A DNA stretch of 64,000 nt from Dokdonella_A sp966248875 (GTDB lineage: Bacteria > Pseudomonadota > Gammaproteobacteria > Xanthomonadales > Rhodanobacteraceae), in NCBI GenBank assembly GCA_966248875.1, contig CBINBI010000003.1:52981-116980 (forward strand). Reading direction: 5' to 3'. Positions 1-7,839 of this stretch are shown one piece after another. Position 1 is the first letter of the stretch; each line of letters begins with the position of its first letter. Position numbers and translations under genes: made by a program. Under the pieces are notes generated by a model. That model was given only the letters and a program-made list of their open reading frames with translations. It searched no databases and was not told the DNA's origin.

Positions 1-1
1 C

Positions 2-625
2 GTCTATCTGTTCGTTTTCGACGGCTTCGCCGACTGGCAGGCCGCGCTCGCACTCTGCGAAATCCGCAGGCCCGGCGACTTCCTCCTGCGCACCGTCGCG
101 CTGGACCGGCGGCCCGTGCAGTCCATGGGCGGGCTGACCGTGCTGCCCGATCTCGCGCTGGCCGAAATCGACGGCGACCGCGCCGCGCTCTTCATCGTGC
201 CCGGCGGGACGGCCTGGGAGCGCGGCGAAATCGCGCCGGTCAATGCCGTGCTGCGTCACCTGCACAACGCTGGCGGCACCGTCGCCGCGCTCTGCAGCGG
301 CGTGCTCGCGCTCGCGCATGCCGGCCTGCTCGACACGCGCCGGCACACGGCCAACTACGCCGGCCATATCGAGACCTATGTCCCCGACTACGCCGGCGGT
401 GCGCATTACGACGCCGACGAGCTGGCCGTCACCGACGACGGCGTGATCACGGCCAGCAGCGTCGGCAACGTCGAGTTCGCCCGCGAAGTCATCCGCGCGC
501 TCGGCCTCTACGACGAGCGCGATACGGGCATGTGGTACCGGCTGTTCAAGCACGGTGTGCCGCCGCCATGGTTCGCTCCGGCCGACGAAGACGAGCACGC
601 GGACGCGGAAAAGGAGAGCGTGTGA
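2..625 (+). CDS. DJ-1/PfpI family (type 1 glutamine amidotransferase-like) protein, 5' partial
   Basis: The frame is open from the window edge (first residues VYLFVFDGFADWQ), so only a few N-terminal residues are missing; 207 residues are visible. The DJ-1/PfpI fold is indicated by the N-terminal strand with FDGFADW, the nucleophile elbow AALCSGVLALAHAG with the reactive Cys, and the C-terminal GNVEFAREVIRAL helix. Members of this superfamily act as amidases, chaperones or deglycases in the cytoplasm; the exact substrate cannot be read from sequence. Its tail (DTGMWYRLFKHG) resembles YdeA-like members. A small ORF begins at its stop codon (TGATG overlap), and a WYL regulator follows about 310 bases later and may control it. 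Family call is firm, function is not. Confidence 0.85.
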   Translation, partial: VYLFVFDGFADWQAALALCEIRRPGDFLLRTVALDRRPVQSMGGLTVLPDLALAEIDGDRAALFIVPGGTAWERGEIAPVNAVLRHLHNAGGTVAALCSGVLALAHAGLLDTRRHTANYAGHIETYVPDYAGGAHYDADELAVTDDGVITASSVGNVEFAREVIRALGLYDERDTGMWYRLFKHGVPPPWFAPADEDEHADAEKESV

Positions 626-831
626 TGTCCCTGCTGATGCTGCTGATCGCACGCACGTACGCGCCGCTCGGCAGGTGGGGTGCGCTCATCGAGGGCCAGT
701 TCATGCACGACGCGGACGCCTTCGGCCGCGTGCGTGCACCAGATGCCTGCAACAATGCTGCGCTTCGACCGCTGCGTCAGCATGCGCGTGCGACGTTCGC
801 ACGGGATGCGCCCGACGCGCTCGCCGCCTGA
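625..831 (+). CDS. Small hypothetical protein, translationally coupled
   Basis: A 68-residue reading frame whose ATG overlaps the stop of the DJ-1/PfpI gene (TGATG) and is preceded by AAGGAGAG. The first 37 codons have G/C third positions like the real genes here; the remainder is less biased, so the coding signal fades. The N-terminus MSLLMLLIARTYAPLGRW is hydrophobic and then amphipathic. I recognise no family. It could be a real short partner protein or the remnant of a longer one. No other ORF competes convincingly on either strand. Confidence 0.35.
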   Translation: MSLLMLLIARTYAPLGRWGALIEGQFMHDADAFGRVRAPDACNNAALRPLRQHARATFARDAPDALAA

Positions 832-938
832 CCGGGCGATCGCCCGCGCCCGCCTCCGGGTTGCGCGCGACCCGAGGCGCGCCGGCGATGCGGGCGCGCC
901 GCTTTGCTTCGGCGACACGCCGTTGCGATCATGCATGC

Positions 939-1634
939 ATGCGGCGCGCCGATCGCCTCTTCCTCATCATCCACGCGCTGCGCGGCCGGCGCACGGCACT
1001 GCCGGCACGGCGGCTCGCCGAGACGCTGTCGGTTTCGCTGCGCACGGTCTATCGTGACGTCGCGGATCTCCAGCTCTGCGGCGTGCCGATCGAAGGCGAA
1101 GCCGGCATCGGCTACGTGCTGCGAAAGGGCGCGGACATTCCGCCGCTGATGTTCACCGCCGAAGAGCTCGAAGCCCTCGTCGTCGGCACGCGCTTCGTGC
1201 GCGCATTCGCCGGCGAGCGGCTGGCCGGCGGCGCGCAGGCGGCGCTGCTCAAGATCGAAGCCGTCCTGCCGCCGGAGCTTCGCCAGCGCGCGATGCGCTC
1301 GCGAATTTTCGCGCCGACGCGCTGGCGCGAAGGCCGCTCGGGCGCGATCGACCGCCTCCACGAGGCGATCGCCGAGCACCGCGTGCTCCGGCTGACCTAC
1401 CGCGACGAAGCGCAACGCGAGAGCGTGCGCGAGATCGAGCCGCTCTGTCTCGCGTTCTGGGGCGGTGCATGGACGCTCGGCGCGTGGTGCCGGCTGAGGC
1501 AGGACTTCCGCAGTTTCCGCCCGGACCGCATCACCGCGTTCGAGGCGACGGGCGAAACCTTCGTCGAGACCGCCGAGCGCGGGCTCGGCGCGTATCTCGG
1601 TCACGTGGGTGGCGAAGTCGACGGCGTGTTCTGA
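939..1634 (+). CDS. YafY-type HTH/WYL-domain transcriptional regulator
   Basis: 231 residues. An N-terminal HTH_11-type winged helix (about residues 1-60, RTVYRDVADLQLCGVPIEGE) is followed by a WYL domain, whose core reads FWGGAWTLGAWCRLRQDFRSF with Arg-rich ligand-binding residues after it. WYL regulators bind nucleic-acid-like or nucleotide ligands and repress or activate nearby genes. The start was taken at ATG 939 because the helix-turn-helix begins immediately (MRRADRLFLI); the frame remains open further upstream but that portion looks non-coding. It lies downstream of the DJ-1/PfpI gene on the same strand, an arrangement that suggests it regulates that gene. Confidence 0.85.
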   Translation: MRRADRLFLIIHALRGRRTALPARRLAETLSVSLRTVYRDVADLQLCGVPIEGEAGIGYVLRKGADIPPLMFTAEELEALVVGTRFVRAFAGERLAGGAQAALLKIEAVLPPELRQRAMRSRIFAPTRWREGRSGAIDRLHEAIAEHRVLRLTYRDEAQRESVREIEPLCLAFWGGAWTLGAWCRLRQDFRSFRPDRITAFEATGETFVETAERGLGAYLGHVGGEVDGVF

Positions 1635-1736
1635 CGCGTTCTCGCCGGAAGCACGCACCGTCGCACCCATCCAAAGGCACTCCCGAAAGCGCTGTCCGAT
1701 GCGATCATGCCCTCCCTTGCACCGACGGAGCCGCGC

Positions 1737-3473
1737 ATGATCCGCCTGCTCACTTCGCTGTTTGTCGCGAGCCTCGCGCTCGCGACGATCGCCCACGCCG
1801 AGACTGCCGACGAGCGCTTCAAGGCGCTGTACACCAAGGAGTGGACCTGGCGCGAGGCGCAGTTTCCGGGCGACGACGACGAAGACGGCGCATCGAAGCC
1901 GACCGACAACCGGCTGCCCGACGTCGGCGCCGCGGCGCAGAAGGCGCGGCTGGCGTACTGGGACGACGTGCTCCGGCAGCTCGACACGATTCCGGTGAAT
2001 CAGCTCTCGCCCGAGAACCAGGTCAACTATGCGATCTATCGTCCACAGATCGAAAACCTCGCCGCCGGCATCCGCTTCCGCGATTACGAGATGCCGTTCA
2101 ACAGCGATTCGCAGTTCTGGTCCGATCTCGCCTTCATGGCGCGCGCGCAGCTCAAGGACGCGCAGGCCGCCCGCAACTACATCGCCCGGCTCGACGACGT
2201 CCCGCGCTACTTCGACCAGCAGATTGCCAACATGCGCGCGGGCCTCGCGCGCGGCTTCAGCGTGCCGCGCGCGGTTCTCGACGGTCGCGACGTCTCGATC
2301 GCGAGCCATGCCGAGGTGAAATCGCCGCGGGACAGCGCGTTCTACGCGCCGCTCAGGAACCTGCCGGCGGCGATCCCGGCAGCAGAGCAGGACGCGCTGC
2401 GCGCCGACGGCGAGCGCGCGATCCGCGAGCACGTGATTCCCGCCTACGCGAAGCTCCTGAAGTTCTTCCGCGAGGAGTACGTCCCGCACGCCCGCAAGAC
2501 GCTCGCCGCCGAGAGCCTGCCCGACGGCAAGGCGTACTACCGCCAGCAGATCAGACAGTACACGACGCTCGACCTCGACCCCGAGGCGATCCACGAGATC
2601 GGACTCAGGGAAGTCGCGCGCATCGACGCCGAGATGCAGACGACGATGAAGCAGACCGGCTTCGCGGGCGATTTTCCCGCGTTCCTCGAGTTCTTGCGCA
2701 CCGATCCGCAGTTCTACGCGAAAACCCCCGACGAGCTGCTGATGCGCGCCTCGTGGATCGCCAAGCAGGTCGATGCGAAGCTCGGCCAGTTCTTCGGTCT
2801 GCTGCCGCGCGGCCGCTTCGGCATCGAGCCCGTGCCTGCGGCCATCGCTCCGTTCTGGACGGCCGGGCGCGGCAGCGCGCACACGTACTGGGTCAACACG
2901 TACGACCTGCCGTCGCGCCCGCTCTACAACCTGCCGGCGCTGACGCTGCACGAGTCGGCGCCGGGCCACGCCTTGCAGGGCGAGCTCGCCGAAGAGCAGA
3001 AGGAGCAGCCCGAGTTCCGCAGCAAGAACTACATCTCGGCGTACGGCGAAGGCTGGGCGCTGTATTGCGAGAAGCTCGGCAAGGAGATGGGCATCTACAG
3101 AACGCCGTACGAGGAGTTCGGCCGCGAGACCTACGAAATGTGGCGCGCCGCTCGGCTCGTCATCGACACCGGCATCCATCACAAGGGCTGGACGCGCGAG
3201 CAGGCGATCCGCTATCTCGCCGATCACACCGCGCTCAGCGAGCACGAGGTCGAAACCGAAGTCGATCGCTACATCTCGTGGCCGGGCCAGGCGCTTTCCT
3301 ACAAGCTCGGCGAGATGAAGATCCTGGAGCTGCGCGCGAAGGCCGAGCGGGCGCTAGGACCGAAGTTCGATCTCCAGGCGTTCCACGACGCCGTGCTCGC
3401 GGAAGGCTCCGTACCGCTGCCGGTGCTCGAGCGGCGCATCGACGCCTTCATCGCGGAGAAGTCGAAGTCGTGA
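1737..3473 (+). CDS. DUF885 family exported metallohydrolase
   Basis: 578 residues with a Sec signal peptide (MIRLLTSLFVASLALATIAHA, cut before ETADE), hence periplasmic. The body matches the DUF885 family: LHESAPGHALQ around residue 403 and YGEGWALYCEKLG around residue 437 are its gluzincin-like zinc-site motifs. DUF885 proteins are probable carboxypeptidase or oligopeptidase-like enzymes; the substrate is unknown. ATG 1737 was chosen because it opens the signal peptide and has GGAG upstream; an in-frame ATG at 1707 would put ten odd residues before it. It ends 13 bases from the convergent VOC gene. Confidence 0.88.
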   Translation: MIRLLTSLFVASLALATIAHAETADERFKALYTKEWTWREAQFPGDDDEDGASKPTDNRLPDVGAAAQKARLAYWDDVLRQLDTIPVNQLSPENQVNYAIYRPQIENLAAGIRFRDYEMPFNSDSQFWSDLAFMARAQLKDAQAARNYIARLDDVPRYFDQQIANMRAGLARGFSVPRAVLDGRDVSIASHAEVKSPRDSAFYAPLRNLPAAIPAAEQDALRADGERAIREHVIPAYAKLLKFFREEYVPHARKTLAAESLPDGKAYYRQQIRQYTTLDLDPEAIHEIGLREVARIDAEMQTTMKQTGFAGDFPAFLEFLRTDPQFYAKTPDELLMRASWIAKQVDAKLGQFFGLLPRGRFGIEPVPAAIAPFWTAGRGSAHTYWVNTYDLPSRPLYNLPALTLHESAPGHALQGELAEEQKEQPEFRSKNYISAYGEGWALYCEKLGKEMGIYRTPYEEFGRETYEMWRAARLVIDTGIHHKGWTREQAIRYLADHTALSEHEVETEVDRYISWPGQALSYKLGEMKILELRAKAERALGPKFDLQAFHDAVLAEGSVPLPVLERRIDAFIAEKSKS

Positions 3474-3486
3474 CGGCGCTCAAGCG

Positions 3487-3897
3487 TCAGGCCGGCGTCG
3501 CGATCTCGTCGTAGCCCCGTCCGAGGAACTCGATCAGGCAGAAGCCGTGGCCGAACGGATCGGCGAGCAGCGCGATGCGCCCCCAGCGCGCCGTGCGCAC
3601 CTCGCCTTCGCGGACGGCGCCGGCGGCTTCGGCGCGATCGAGCGCCGCGTCGAGATCCGGCACGACGACGTCGATGTGCACCGGCGTCCAGTGCCGGCGA
3701 TAGTCGCGCACCGTATCCACGGCATCCCCGGCTCGGCTTCCCGCCGGCTTGCGCAACAGGTAGATCGGGGCGTTGGCTCCGACGAGCTCGACGCCGTCGT
3801 CGCCGAAGCGGCGTGCGGGCCTCAGCTGCAGAACTTCGCAGTAGAACGCCTCGGCGCGCGCGAGGTCGTCCACGTCGATATTGACGAGCAGCGTCAC
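3487..3897 (-). CDS. VOC/glyoxalase-superfamily protein
   Basis: 136 residues starting at a GTG that overlaps the stop of the upstream SRPBCC gene (GTGA), so the two are translationally coupled. A single vicinal-oxygen-chelate domain is visible: LLVNIDVDDLARAEAFYCEV at the N-terminus, then HIDVVVPDLDAALDRAEAAGA and DPFGHGFCLIEFLGRGY at the C-terminus. This is the subgroup of small cytosolic VOC proteins annotated as glyoxalase or bleomycin-resistance-like. No specific substrate can be assigned. The same frame is open far upstream but only as a shadow of the SRPBCC gene. Confidence 0.85.
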   Translation of the reverse strand: MTLLVNIDVDDLARAEAFYCEVLQLRPARRFGDDGVELVGANAPIYLLRKPAGSRAGDAVDTVRDYRRHWTPVHIDVVVPDLDAALDRAEAAGAVREGEVRTARWGRIALLADPFGHGFCLIEFLGRGYDEIATPA

Positions 3898-4622
3898 GGC
3901 CTGGGCGGCTGCGGCGTTTCGTTTTTCGGCGCGCGCTGCGCAGGCCGAGGCGCACCGCCTGCGCGGGCCGGCGTCGCGGCGCCATGGCTCTCGATCTCGG
4001 CCTTGAGGGCGCGGATGCGCGCTTCGATCTCGGCGTCCGCTGCCGCCTTCTCCGCGACCGCCGCCGCGGCGGCGGCCGCAGCCTTTTCCTCGGGCGGCGG
4101 TTCCGGGCTGCCCGTCGCGATGTAGCGGCGCAGGCGTTCGACCTGATCGCCCAGCATCTGATCGACGCTGGGTGCGAGCTGATCGAGCCCGCTCGCATTC
4201 GCGCCGTTGACGCGATACTCGACCGTCAGCGTCGTCGTGCTGTCGTCGTTGCTCAGCCAGAACGTGAGGATGCCGGTCAGCGCGCGTTCCTGCAGCGGCC
4301 CGAGCGCGGCGCGAAGGCGCAGCATGCGGCCCGGTATCGCCATCAGCACCTCGCCGTGCTCGGCGCTGCCGTCCTTCCACTTCTCGCAGAAGCAGCCGCC
4401 GGCCTCGGCCCGGATCGAGAGATTCACGGCCCTGCCCGAATACGTGTGCTCGCTGTTCCACCAGCGCGCGACATGCACGATGTCGTCGTACGCCTTCGCA
4501 GTCGGCGCTGCAACGGTGCCGGTGAAGGTCAGGAAGAACGCGTCGGCGGCCGATTCCTTGACTTCGGCCTGGGCGAACGGCGCGAATGCGGCGATCGCGA
4601 GCGCGAGCGGAATGCGCCTCAT
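3894..4622 (-). CDS. Exported SRPBCC-fold protein with alanine-rich helical tail
   Basis: 242 residues. Signal peptide MRRIPLALAIAAFAPFAQA, then an SRPBCC/START-like domain of about 150 residues (VHVARWWNSEHTYSG, GGCFCEKWKDG, LTFWLSNDDSTTTLTVEYRV). The last 70 residues are an Ala/Glu-rich probable coiled coil ending in a Pro-rich stretch. ATG 4622 has GGAG at good spacing; an in-frame ATG at 4643 is less likely. Secretion of an SRPBCC domain is uncommon, since most family members are cytosolic lipid-binding or cyclase-like proteins. It overlaps the VOC gene downstream by GTGA. The ligand is unknown. Confidence 0.8.
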   Translation of the reverse strand: MRRIPLALAIAAFAPFAQAEVKESAADAFFLTFTGTVAAPTAKAYDDIVHVARWWNSEHTYSGRAVNLSIRAEAGGCFCEKWKDGSAEHGEVLMAIPGRMLRLRAALGPLQERALTGILTFWLSNDDSTTTLTVEYRVNGANASGLDQLAPSVDQMLGDQVERLRRYIATGSPEPPPEEKAAAAAAAAVAEKAAADAEIEARIRALKAEIESHGAATPARAGGAPRPAQRAPKNETPQPPRP

Positions 4623-4689
4623 CGGTGTTCTCCGGGGATCCATGTCGGTATTCGAGCCGGCGCAAACCGGAAAGTTCGCCGCGGCGGCG

Positions 4690-5586
4690 TCAGACGTCGC
4701 CGGACTCTGCCCAGCCCTCGCCGGTGCCGCGGTGGATGACGCGGTCGCCCGGTACGATTTCGCCGGCCGGAATTGACGGCTGGGCCGCGAGCTCGCGGTA
4801 GATCGGCAGGAAATCGGGGCGCGTCGCATCCATCAGTTGCTGGAAGCTGTCGATGACGAAATACGTCTTCTGATACGTGTCGATGCGGTAACGCGTGCGC
4901 ATGATGCGCGTGAGGTCGAACCCGATGCGGTTCGGCGCCGGCGATTCGAGGCAGTGGATCGATTCGCCCTTCGAGCTCACGATGCCCGAGCCGTAGATGC
5001 GCAGGCCGTCGTCCTGGCGGATCAGGCCGAACTCGACCGTGTACCAGTAGAGGCGCGTCAGGTTCACCAGAGCCTCGCCGCCGATGCCGTGCGCGCGCAC
5101 GCCGCCGCGTCCGTACGCCTGCATGTAGTCGGCAAAGACCGGATTCAGCAGCAGCGGCACGTGCCCGAAAAGGTCGTGGAAGAGATCCGGCTCGGCGATG
5201 TAGTCGATCTGCTCGGGCTTGCGGATCCACCACGTCACCGGAAAGCGCCGGTTAGCGAGATGGTCGAAGAACGTCAGCTCCGGCAGCAGGCCTTCGACAC
5301 CGACGAGCTGCCAGCCGGTGGCCTTCGACAGCACCTCGTTGAGCTCGTCGAAGCGCGGGATCGCGTCCGGCGTCATGCCGAAGCGCTCCTGATTTTCGAT
5401 GAATTCGCGGCAGGCGCGTCCGGCGAGGACTTCGCGCTGCCGGCGGAACAGCGTCGCCCAGGTCTCGTGGTCGACCTGCGAATAGCTCGACCACGGCTGC
5501 TCGACGACTGCCGTCGTGTAGACCGGCACGTAGCCCTTGTCAGTCTGCTGATGCTCGACGCGTCGTGGTGTGTTCAGTGCAGCCAT
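4690..5586 (-). CDS. phhA: Phenylalanine 4-monooxygenase
   Basis: 298 residues, the length of bacterial phenylalanine hydroxylases. The iron-binding 2-His-1-carboxylate facial triad is visible: PDLFHDLFGHVPLL (two His, around residues 136-141) and YWYTVEFGL (Glu around 184). It converts phenylalanine to tyrosine using tetrahydrobiopterin and O2, in the cytoplasm, the first step of phenylalanine catabolism. The pterin recycler PhhB is not in the window, but folE, which opens the pterin pathway, lies at 11.7 kb. Transcription is toward the SRPBCC gene 67 bases downstream. Confidence 0.97.
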   Translation of the reverse strand: MAALNTPRRVEHQQTDKGYVPVYTTAVVEQPWSSYSQVDHETWATLFRRQREVLAGRACREFIENQERFGMTPDAIPRFDELNEVLSKATGWQLVGVEGLLPELTFFDHLANRRFPVTWWIRKPEQIDYIAEPDLFHDLFGHVPLLLNPVFADYMQAYGRGGVRAHGIGGEALVNLTRLYWYTVEFGLIRQDDGLRIYGSGIVSSKGESIHCLESPAPNRIGFDLTRIMRTRYRIDTYQKTYFVIDSFQQLMDATRPDFLPIYRELAAQPSIPAGEIVPGDRVIHRGTGEGWAESGDV

Positions 5587-5710
5587 GGCTTGCGTTCGTC
5601 CGTCCTCACGGGAGACAGCTTAGCGCGCTTCGCGCCGACGCGTCTTCGGCTCGACGCAGGCCTGAAAGGCGGTTACGGATCAGGGACTTGCGACGCACGA
5701 AGAACGCCTC

Positions 5711-6490
5711 TCAATCAGGCTCGGATCGCGAGCCGTCGCGCGGGAAGCGAATCACGCGCCCGCGTTCGCTGCCGCCCTCCGGGCGGTGCCAGAGCACGGG
5801 CACGTCGGCCGGCCGCGGCAGCTCGAGCTCGCCGTCGGGCTCGGGCTCGTCGGCTTCGTCCTCCCAGCTGTAGCGCCTGCGCGGTGGCGCGGGATCGACG
5901 CGGTGCAGGAGGAATGCCGACAGCACGCCCGCAATTGCGCCAGCGAGGTGGTACTCGAAGCTCACGTGCGGATCGCGCGGCAGCACGGTCAGCAGCATGC
6001 CGCCGTAGAGAAAGAACACGACCAGCGCCGTCACGATCGCGAGCCGGTCCCGGCGCAGCAGTCCCATCACGAACAGGAAGAACATGAGTCCGTGCGCAAT
6101 CCCGCTCGCGCCGACGTGCGTGTTCGCGCGTGCGAACAGCCAGACGCCGAGCCCCGAGAGAATCCAGATCAGCGGGATCGCGCGACGTGCGCCGAGCGGA
6201 TAGCAGTACAGCGTCAGCGTCGCGAGCAGGCCGAGCGGCAGCGTGTTCGACATGAGATGCTCGAACGAGGCGTGCGCGAGCGGCGCGGTCAGGATGCCTA
6301 CGAGCCCACGCGGTACTCGCGGCGTGATGCCGAGATCGTCCAGGGACCAGCCGAGCACGGATGCCGCGATCCAGGCGATCCAGACGCCGGCAAGCAGCGC
6401 GGCCGCGCCGAGCGCCGCGTAGCGCACGCGTTTCCTGTCGTGAGCGACGGCGGTGGCATTGGGTTCGGGAAGCGCGGGCACGCTGACCAT
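5711..6490 (-). CDS. Rhomboid family intramembrane serine protease
   Basis: 259 residues with about six membrane segments and a hydrophilic acidic/Arg-rich C-terminal tail of about 70 residues. The catalytic dyad is intact: Ser in GASGIAHG and His in EYHLAGAIAG; the HASFEHLMSN segment supplies the conserved His/Asn of the oxyanion site. Rhomboids cleave substrates within the inner membrane. ATG 6490 was chosen; a GTG at 6496 is also possible and neither has a strong Shine-Dalgarno. Downstream of the TerC gene by about 100 bases on the same strand. Confidence 0.9.
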   Translation of the reverse strand: MVSVPALPEPNATAVAHDRKRVRYAALGAAALLAGVWIAWIAASVLGWSLDDLGITPRVPRGLVGILTAPLAHASFEHLMSNTLPLGLLATLTLYCYPLGARRAIPLIWILSGLGVWLFARANTHVGASGIAHGLMFFLFVMGLLRRDRLAIVTALVVFFLYGGMLLTVLPRDPHVSFEYHLAGAIAGVLSAFLLHRVDPAPPRRRYSWEDEADEPEPDGELELPRPADVPVLWHRPEGGSERGRVIRFPRDGSRSEPD

Positions 6491-6587
6491 GCGCACAGCA
6501 TTGGGATCGGAGCACCGACATGCAAGGGCGCCGCAGCATCGCTGCAGTGCCGCACGTGGGAGACTGCCCCGGGGCGGGGGGCGATAC

Positions 6588-7544
6588 TCAGGCCGGGCGG
6601 TGTTTCGGCTGGATCAGAAGACTCGCCAGCATCGATGCGCCGATCAGCACCGCGACGACACCGAGCGCGAGCCCGATCGGAATCTTCCACACGTCCACGA
6701 TCAGCATCTTCGTGCCGATGAACAGCAGCACCGCCGCGAGCCCGTAATTGAGCAGGTGGAAGCGCGCCGCGGCACCTTCGAGCATGAAGAACATCGCGCG
6801 CAGCCCCAGCACGGCGAACACGTTCGAAGTCAGCACGACGAAGGGGTCCTCGGTCACGGCGAAGATCGCGGGAATCGAATCGACCGCGAAGATCACGTCG
6901 GTCACCGCGATCAGCACCATGACCACGAACAGCGGCGTGTACAGGCGCCGGCCGTTCTCGATGATGGCGAGCGCGCTGCCGCGGAATCCCTGGGTGAGCG
7001 GCAGGTGCGCGCGCATGAAGCGCAGCACCGGATTCGCTTCGAGATCCGTCTCCTCGTTCACCGCGCGCAGCATCTTGATTCCCGTGAACACGAGGAACAG
7101 GCCGAACAGGTAGAGCACCCAGTGGAAGCGCTGGACCAGCGCGGCGCCGATGAAGATCAGGATCGCGCGCAGGACGATCGCGCCCAGCACGCCCAGCATC
7201 AGCGCACGCCGGCGCTCCTCGGCCGGCACCGCGAAGTAGTTGAACACCATCAGGAACACGAAGATGTTGTCGACCGCGAGCGACTTCTCGACGACGTAGC
7301 CGGTCAGGAATTCGAGCGCGATGTCGTTGGCGGCCGCGCGGCCCGCGTGCGCGTCCACCCACCACCAGAGACCGAGGTTGAACGCGAGCGCGAGCGAGAT
7401 CCAGGCGATGCTCCAGCCCAGTGCCTGCCGGAACGCGACCCGGCGCCGTCCGTTGGATTCCAGCACGAGGAAATCGACGGCCAGCGCGGCGATGACGACG
7501 GCGACGAACGCCGCCCACAGCGCCGGTGTTCCGATCGTATGCAT
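6588..7544 (-). CDS. TerC family integral membrane protein (Alx/MeeF-like)
   Basis: 318 residues with about nine hydrophobic helices. TerC hallmarks include EKSLAVDNIFVFLMVFNYF and VIFAVDSIPAIFAVTEDPF, which carry the paired acidic residues in membrane helices thought to bind metal. Family members under Mn2+ riboswitches export manganese or supply it to secreted enzymes. ATG 7544 was chosen because GGGAGA lies just upstream; a longer in-frame extension (to 7589) runs through the riboswitch leader and is not coding. The gene is preceded by a yybP-ykoY riboswitch, so expression should rise with Mn2+. Whether it exports Mn2+ or metallates exoenzymes is not decidable here. Confidence 0.92.
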   Translation of the reverse strand: MHTIGTPALWAAFVAVVIAALAVDFLVLESNGRRRVAFRQALGWSIAWISLALAFNLGLWWWVDAHAGRAAANDIALEFLTGYVVEKSLAVDNIFVFLMVFNYFAVPAEERRRALMLGVLGAIVLRAILIFIGAALVQRFHWVLYLFGLFLVFTGIKMLRAVNEETDLEANPVLRFMRAHLPLTQGFRGSALAIIENGRRLYTPLFVVMVLIAVTDVIFAVDSIPAIFAVTEDPFVVLTSNVFAVLGLRAMFFMLEGAAARFHLLNYGLAAVLLFIGTKMLIVDVWKIPIGLALGVVAVLIGASMLASLLIQPKHRPA

Positions 7545-7599
7545 GAAGCGTCTCCCGAAAAGCCAGGCCCCCGTGAACCGGCGTCGCACGGGTCTCGGG

Positions 7600-7741
7600 T
7601 TTTCTCGAGACGCACCTTCGCCAGGACGGCGAAGGTCTCGCTCGCAGATCGGGCCGATCTGCCCGCCGGACCGGAGCCTTGCGGCTCGTGCTGACGATCG
7701 CGGCGGCGGGAGCTACTCCCCTTCTCGCAGACGCACCTTAG
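7600..7741 (-). promoter_or_regulatory. yybP-ykoY manganese riboswitch in the TerC-gene leader
   Basis: Read on the minus strand, the leader contains AAGGGGAGTAGCTCCC (7708-7721 holds GGGGAGTAGCTCCC), then CGTCAGCA (7689-7696), and near its 3' end GAGACCTTCGCC pairing with GGCGAAGGT (7614-7622 with 7628-7636, 9 bp). These are the conserved elements of the yybP-ykoY family, which binds Mn2+ directly. Next follows GTCTCG-loop-CGAGAC (about 7592-7611), which shares bases with the end of the aptamer and could be the expression platform acting on the GGGAGA ribosome site. The exact 5' boundary and the switching mechanism are inferred. Confidence 0.88.
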
Positions 7742-7839
7742 CGGCGCGGCGCTGCGGCCGCAATAGGGAAGCCACGGCTGTGCGATACACGGCACAAACG
7801 AGCGAGCAGGCGGCCTGCGCCGGCCTTTATCATGGCCGG

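Noticed and set aside
777..3245. Long antisense frame across the DUF885 gene (and similar ones at 22890-25709 and 58053-60620)
   Set aside because: High-GC codon bias leaves the antisense frame free of stops; composition is Arg/Ala/Gly/His-rich with no domain, and strongly supported genes lie on the other strand.
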